Source: Limnoperna fortunei
Lineage: Eukaryota > Mollusca > Bivalvia > Mytilida > Modiolidae
Assembly: GCA_944474755.1 (NCBI GenBank)
Contig: OX104116.1
Span: 11,659,547 to 11,723,546 of the forward strand
Direction of reading: 5' to 3'
DNA: 64,000 bases
The notes under the pieces: model-generated
The model's database searches: none
The model's input: only the letters and a program-made list of their open reading frames with translations
What the model was told of the DNA's origin: nothing
In this document: piece after piece, positions 60,701 to 64,000 of the stretch
Layout: each line of letters starts with the position of its first letter
Numbering within the stretch: the stretch's first letter is position 1
Made by a program: the position numbers and the translations under genes

Positions 60701-62718
60701 TACCCGCCACGTGCCTCGTTTTTTATATCCATTAACAAATTTTACTGAATTACAAACGACCCTATAGAAACAGCTGAGAATGAATACAGTCATTCTCATT
60801 GGACATGTAGACTCAGTAGACATGTTTCACCTTGACCCTGGACCTATATAATAGATTTAAATTACTCAAAACTAACAAAGGCAATGTACTAAACATTCAA
60901 CTTGATCTTCATTTTATAGTACTTTTAAACAGCTGTGCAGTTTCACAAAATCCGTTTCTCAACTAATCGTTTAAAACTAACAATTTTTGACATTTAAGTT
61001 TTTCTGCATTGGGTAATAAGATTCGTTGCAATAAACTTTTTTGATCGCTTTGTGGTGTTAAATGGGAACAAGGTTTAATAAAATAAGCTGATTTAACAAG
61101 AATAACATAAATTATAACAGACCTGAACACCGTTGCAACTCCCATGAAAGTCTTGAATTTTCATCTCTTAAGAAGTTAGCTTGCGTTATGAATGGACTAA
61201 AAGATTTTATTCTTTCTTGAAGTTCTGCATTTTCGTCTACGAAAAGAGAAGTAATTGAAAAGCAAACACAATTCTAACACGTTCCTGTCACTAGAGTTAC
61301 AGGATATCCAGCAAATCTATGAATTAGGAAATAAATGAGGGTCAATTAAAGTAGACAGTAAGAGAATTATACTCAAGAAGCATTTGTTTAAGAAACTAAC
61401 TCGTAATTTAAAAGTATATCAAGTAGAGATAAATGAAACACACATTTTCAATTCAATTAAGGAGAATAACAAATCACACAACATTTGCAAACCATATAAA
61501 AGAAGCAAATACTAAGGCATAAGGTAATGGAATGGAACTGTCACATTAAACAGCTAATATTAGGAGTAAAATAAAATCAAATACAAGAGCATAAAGTAAG
61601 GGCTTGGAACAGTCACATTAAACAGCTAATATTAGGAGTAAAATAAAATCAAAGATCACTAGAGGAAATCAAAAGAACAAGATTACAATATCAGATTTAA
61701 TTGTTTAATCAGCATATTACTATAGATATTAAAAACGTACTAACCTAGCAAGATTCGATTCTTATTTTCAATGTATTTATAATGCTCCTCCCGTATGGGA
61801 TGTTCACGGTATTTTAACTGCACTTCTCGTGCTTCTTCTCGTGTTTTGTTAACTTCATCTGTAATGAAGAAGATTTTTTCATTTTGTTTAACAATAAACG
61901 TTCTACTTACATTCTAGCCGATGATACAAAAAGAAGGAATTTGTTCGCTACTTTAGCTTGACTAACCTAATAATAAATGTGTAAGTTGTAGCCCACTAGT
62001 TTCGTAACACCTGTGCTGGAAGAAAATTACTAAAATACCGACCCAGCTGACTGAGTGAAGGTTTTTGCATGTAAAAAAGAAGAGGATATCAAGACATGAT
62101 TACAAAAATTTCATAAAAATAACATGTTGCAAAAATAAAAATAATAGAAACAGATTAGTAAGTCCTTCTGTCTGATCGATCTGTGTTATAAAACGCAGTA
62201 ACTCCACGATATATATTGCATATAGGAGAAAAATTCAAAAGCAATTAAGTCTAATATGTGAGAAGATCTATCAATTGTAATGTATGCTAGTTAAGATAGA
62301 TCGTCACTTAAAGAAAATCAATGCTAAATATTTAAAACACATAAATAATAAGTGACTTCATCAGTTAATTGTTAGATCGTTTTGAACTCTGGTTGGGTTT
62401 AAAGTAAGTACCGGTACATCAGCTTTCACCCAACAACTTCATATAAATTTACAAAAAAACAATAAAACATTGGAAACTGATCAAGCTGTAAAATCGCTAA
62501 AAATAATTTTAAGCTACCGTGTTCACATATATGTTACCATTTAAATTGTTTTTTGATAAGTATCGAAATAGAAAATCCTAACTTTTAAGTACACTCCAAA
62601 TTGTTAAAGTTTATATGACTAATACCTTGCATTATTTTCATTTCGTTTTCTTTTGATTGTAACTGTGATTGAAGCCGTCTTATCATTTCTTCTAGTTGAC
62701 GTGCGTTATTGTTTGTTT
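51662..62718 (-). CDS. Coiled-coil gene of eight phase-1 exons (partial, unnamed)
   Basis: Exons 5' to 3': 62718-62626 (93 nt), 61858-61745 (114), 61237-61123 (115, see separate entry), 60472-60347 (126), 58892-58851 (42), 53045-53004 (42), 52765-52724 (42), 51790-51662 (129). Every one has AG before and GT after, begins with two bases and ends with a G that complete a split codon, so all introns are phase 1 and the junction residue is always Asp, Gly or Glu. The translated exons are heptad-like (QLEEMIRRLQSQLQSKENEM; LEHQLKEK; LEREL; LEIQL), predicting a long coiled coil. The last exon is Pro/Ser-rich, then Gly/Gln-rich with three FG pairs (VFGQQ, FGQFG). The start lies beyond 62718 and the end below 51662. 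I do not recognise the protein. The splice-phase regularity makes a genuine gene likely; its role is unknown. Confidence 0.72.
52330..52535 (+). mobile_element. Decayed tRNA-derived SINE, family 1
   Basis: GATGAGTGGTTCAGTAGTTG and GCGTGTTCGAGACTT stand for the A and B boxes. They are followed by GGTACTCGAGCTTCCTC, AACTGGACTCCATGAAATAG and AAATGCTGACAGAAGCGTT, in the order of the intact copies. It lies in the intron before the FG-rich exon. Confidence 0.7.
52724..52765 (-). CDS. 42-nt coiled-coil exon 3 of 3
   Basis: Acceptor TGTTATTTAG and donor GTTAGT bound 14 codons reading GQKENLEIQLIEMR. The LE.QL core is again at residues 6-10. Confidence 0.68.
53004..53045 (-). CDS. 42-nt coiled-coil exon 2 of 3
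   Basis: Acceptor TTCTTCTAG and donor GTAGGT bound 14 codons reading DKTEQLERELNAVQ. The LE.EL core is at residues 6-10, in register with the other two short exons. Confidence 0.7.
54040..54232 (-). mobile_element. Decayed tRNA-derived SINE, family 1
   Basis: Minus strand: GGGGCCTAGGTGGCTGATTGGTTAG at the head, GTTGCGGATTTTCAAACGAC at the eroded B box, then a GTCAATTAAAGTGG-equivalent and CCGGTTTCCTCCCACCTC. The tail is lost. Confidence 0.75.
54555..54785 (-). mobile_element. tRNA-derived SINE, family 1, older copy
   Basis: Reverse orientation with CCACTTTCAGCAAGTTTTCA tail, ATATCATGGCGTCCAGTTTT, GGAGGAAGCCGGAGTACC, the B box in GAGACTCGAACCCGCAACC and a CACCACTCGGC A-box remnant. Several small deletions. 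Confidence 0.85.
55328..55619. repeat. Diverged tandem duplication, about 151 bp
   Basis: TAGTTTAATCTTTATTTGAG ... ATAAATAGATGTTTTCGCTT ... ATACACCGGA is repeated as TAGTTTATTCTTTATTTGAG ... ATAAATAGATCTTTTCGCTT ... ATATACCGGA. The second copy hosts the target site of the SINE that follows. Confidence 0.8.
55620..55875 (+). mobile_element. tRNA-derived SINE, family 1, with 12-bp target duplication
   Basis: GCCGAGTGGTTAAGGTAGTT head, GCGGGTTCGATTCTCAC B box, GACAAGGATTGCCAGTTTTC body, GTGGCGTTAAACACCATCAA and a (CAAA)n end. TCATAGGAACTG is present at 55608-55619 and 55876-55887. The best-preserved plus-strand copy in the window. Confidence 0.95.
55950..56160 (+). mobile_element. Strongly decayed tRNA-derived SINE
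   Basis: CTCGGAGGTTAAGGTAGCAG, TCTGTTCGATCCTTACAGCG, GTGTGCTCGACTCATC and TTGGATACTCCAGCTCTTCC follow the order of family-1 SINE landmarks. 56161-56635 shows nothing recognised. Confidence 0.6.
57170..58770 (-). pseudogene. Decayed reverse transcriptase of YIDD type (possibly Penelope-like)
   Basis: Minus strand, in order: DILRS*SLFQYNSIKTFDFS / TLYRAIPHMQL (split by the MITE 57984-58705), QQSVGILMCANC, FNFTFRYIDDVLTLSNAKFG (YIDD at 57560-57549, the RT catalytic box), INPSKLEIKDAT, then RLYDKRDD and FYGHHLDLTDRYG. Many stops and frame changes occur. The FDFSTLY and YIDDV blocks correspond to RT motifs A and C. I recall similar frames being common in bivalve and fish genomes; assignment to Penelope-like elements is tentative, as no GIY-YIG domain was found. 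It lies antisense-free, in the same strand as the host coiled-coil gene intron. Confidence 0.72.
57984..58705. mobile_element. 722-bp MITE with TACGAAATGG/TACGATTTGG arrays and 10-bp target duplication
   Basis: The left 150 bp hold inverted copies (CATTTCGTAC, AAATCGTACCAT) and the right 110 bp hold GGTACGAAATGG and GGTACGATTTGG six times. The termini CAGTCATTTCGTAC and GTACGAAATGACTG are mirror images. GGAAAAGCGA occurs at 57974-57983 and 58706-58715. Removing the element and one copy rejoins the RT frame in the FDFSTLY region. The centre is AT-rich and non-coding. Confidence 0.93.
58851..58892 (-). CDS. 42-nt coiled-coil exon 1 of 3
   Basis: Acceptor ATTTTTAG and donor GTAAGA bound 14 codons reading DTILSLEHQLKEKG. 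The LE.QL core sits at residues 6-10. Confidence 0.68.
58893..60346. other. Intron of the coiled-coil gene with repeat debris
   Basis: 59405-59440 has GTCGCGCGTTTCGTTTAATC AAGACT, a worn copy of the 47561/38411 repeat core. A 28-bp phrase ATAGCAAGTGCACAACTTCA occurs at about 59300 and 59540. No coding exon is supported. Confidence 0.5.
60347..60472 (-). CDS. Coiled-coil gene exon (126 nt)
   Basis: Acceptor CAATATCAG and donor GTTAGC bound DRCGFLEQKFRDQVSQITQL and TEETLMFRGHRNELKRQLHDRE. Heptad pattern with Leu, Val and Ile core positions. 126 nt equals three times 42, the length of the short exons that follow. Confidence 0.7.
61123..61237 (-). CDS. Coiled-coil gene exon with one extra base (115 nt)
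   Basis: Acceptor CTTTTCGTAG and donor GTCTGT flank sequence reading DENAELQERIKSF, then, one base later, SPFITQANFLRDENSRLSWELQRCS. The break lies in an A5 run at about 61199-61203 (T5 on the coding strand), which creates TAG in frame. Without one of those bases the exon would be 114 nt and fit the gene exactly. Either it is an assembly or allelic indel, or an exon now skipped; skipping would keep frame. Confidence 0.55.
61507..61650. repeat. 72-bp tandem duplication in a coiled-coil-gene intron
   Basis: The unit starting AAATAC at 61507 recurs at 61579; the last about 45 bp (CACATTAAACAGCTAATATT AGG...) are identical. Confidence 0.9.
61745..61858 (-). CDS. Coiled-coil gene exon (114 nt)
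   Basis: Acceptor CATTACAG and donor GTTAGT bound 38 codons: DEVNKTREEAREVQLKYREH then PIREEHYKYIENKNRILL. Highly charged and helical, with a Pro that may kink the coil. Phase 1 both sides. Confidence 0.7.
62626..62718 (-). CDS. Coiled-coil gene exon (93 nt)
   Basis: Acceptor GAATTTCAG and donor GTATTA bound 31 codons reading ETNNNARQLEEM... and ending KIMQ. The heptads are strongly helical with Leu, Met and Ile at a/d positions. It is the most 5' exon I can place. Phase 1 on both sides. Confidence 0.7.
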
Positions 62719-63011
62719 CTGAAATTCACATGTAAAGATTATATAATTATGCTATTAAGTCTCAAGTCATACGTACTAGTGATAATTTAATTTTGGCATA
62801 GGATAGACTAAAAAGTGGGTAAAATAAGTTTATTACTCACTATTTCATTTAATTTGTTAGGAAAAAATATTAACTATATATTGAATAGAATTTATTTTAT
62901 CAAAACAATAAAGACTATTTCAGGTGTCATTATGACATAAATCTATCTTTTTATGTATCACCTAATTGAATATTTATTTATTAACCCGAGATACTTTATT
63001 ATTACTCTTTT

Positions 63012-63154
63012 ACACAATATCTACTCCAATAAGCAGAACTCGTAATTTATCGACTTTTTGTTTACACAAATATCAGAACACCTTGGGTAATTATAAAATC
63101 TGTTCTGGTCATTATGTATTGGGTAAACAATATCTACTCCAATAAGCAGAACTC
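63012..63154. repeat. Direct repeat of about 30 bp
   Basis: ACAATATCTACTCCAATAAG CAGAACTC occurs at about 63014 and again at about 63126, about 112 bp apart. The rest of 62719-64000 shows no supported exon. The open frame at 63504-63731 has no recognisable motif. Confidence 0.8.
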
Positions 63155-64000
63155 TGGACTTATTGGCGTCGCAATACACTTATCTTATTGTTTAAGCAAC
63201 AGAAAATTATACACAATTTTATCAGAATACAACAGGTAAATAAAACATCCATTGTGTTCTGAATATAATGTATTGGTAAACAAAACGAAAAGCATAACAC
63301 GAAATAAATAAATCAAGTTTTGTGCATCGATGTAAATGGTGTGTTTTACCATAATATTAACTGACAGGGTACTGGGAAATGTTCCCAGGGCTAGACCATA
63401 CATCCAGCTGCTCAATGCGTCCCTAAGCAGCAGATAGGGGATAGGGATGACCATCTTGATTGGGCAGCTGTCAGGTTTAAATAAGAAAGCTTGATCATGT
63501 ACTATGGCAGGTAAAGTGTTTGGGGAGTTCATGTCACGTTCAATGCACGATAAAGACTACTTGGTAGTTTTCTACAAAAGGTTTGAGTATTCTAACGGCA
63601 ACAAAAGGTTGAATTTTCAGTCCCTACCAAAACTCCAAACTTGTCCAGGGACAGAAAAAATTTTCTCCCCAGTTTGGTTCATCCTATTTCCAGAATGGTT
63701 CATTGATTGTTTGCTTAGCTTGTTCTCATAATACTATCTACTGGATTCCAGGCAACCATTAAATAAATAAAACAGTAATAAATGAATATTTGACACATAT
63801 ATATTAGAATATTAACACTGATTGTACATTTTTGTTATAATTATTTTAATTAACTTTTTCTTGGTGTAATAACAGTATCGACATATATGTAGTTATAATG
63901 TGGATATCAAGAATTCAAAAATAAGATATAACCTAAACACAAATGTGAGAATAAATGGCACATTTTACTGAGACAGTATGCTGCACAAAATTTCAGTTCT

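Noticed and set aside
63504..63731. 75-codon plus-strand frame starting MAGKVFGEF
   Set aside because: The composition is protein-like but no family or neighbouring exon supports it; possibly retroelement debris.

Overview
This window is AT-rich, intron- and repeat-laden animal DNA. It is most likely from a bivalve mollusc and probably a mytilid mussel. The evidence for that is indirect: intact GT-AG split genes, tRNA-derived SINEs with a tail ending in TTTAAC-type and CAAA runs, abundant CR1/Jockey-like LINEs, a P2X7-C-terminal-like gene of the type common in bivalves, and a dispersed repeat with the core GACGAAACGCGCGTC that I associate with Mytilus sequence. No bacterial operons, rRNA genes or CRISPR arrays are present. 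Species assignment is inference.

Layout. 1-1.53 kb is a pure (ATCT)n tract. 5.4-13.6 kb holds two convergent, decayed genes: a plus-strand gene matching the zinc-binding C-terminal domain of P2X7, and a minus-strand multi-exon transposase-like gene. The latter is broken by a coding minisatellite, a frameshift, stops, a SINE and two MITE-like insertions. 14.6-17.4 kb is degenerate tandem repeat and a foldback element. 18.8-22.6 kb is a minus-strand Jockey/CR1-like LINE (endonuclease plus reverse transcriptase, several single-base frameshifts) split by an 826-bp MITE with a 10-bp target duplication. 22.7-23.0 kb is a fragment that looks like a Mutator-type transposase exon. 25.5-27.15 kb is a Tc1-like element with 29-bp inverted ends and a one-base frameshift. 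27.7 and 31 kb contain two small orphan open frames. 33-34.3 kb is made of short tandem arrays. 36.3-37.2 kb is a 5'-truncated LINE tail. 37.5-40.5 kb is a nest of palindromes containing four copies of a second tRNA-like SINE. 40.4-47.1 kb is a plus-strand LINE with ORF1, a defective 2A-like motif and ORF2. 47.5-48.5 kb is a tandemly repeated dispersed element.

51.4-62.7 kb holds what I regard as the only recognisable non-transposon multi-exon gene. It is a minus-strand coiled-coil gene assembled from small exons (42 to 129 nt) that are all phase 1 to phase 1. Three of them are exactly 42 nt and encode related 14-residue, two-heptad units, which suggests exon duplication. Its largest intron (about 5.8 kb) has filled with SINEs, a decayed YIDD-type reverse transcriptase and further MITEs.

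The most unusual shared theme is a set of unrelated-sequence MITE-like elements with one common design: arrays of an element-specific 10-15-mer at both ends, in inverted orientation. The two best delimited have exact 10-bp target duplications. All exon calls come from reading splice sites and frames by eye; no alignment or database search was run.
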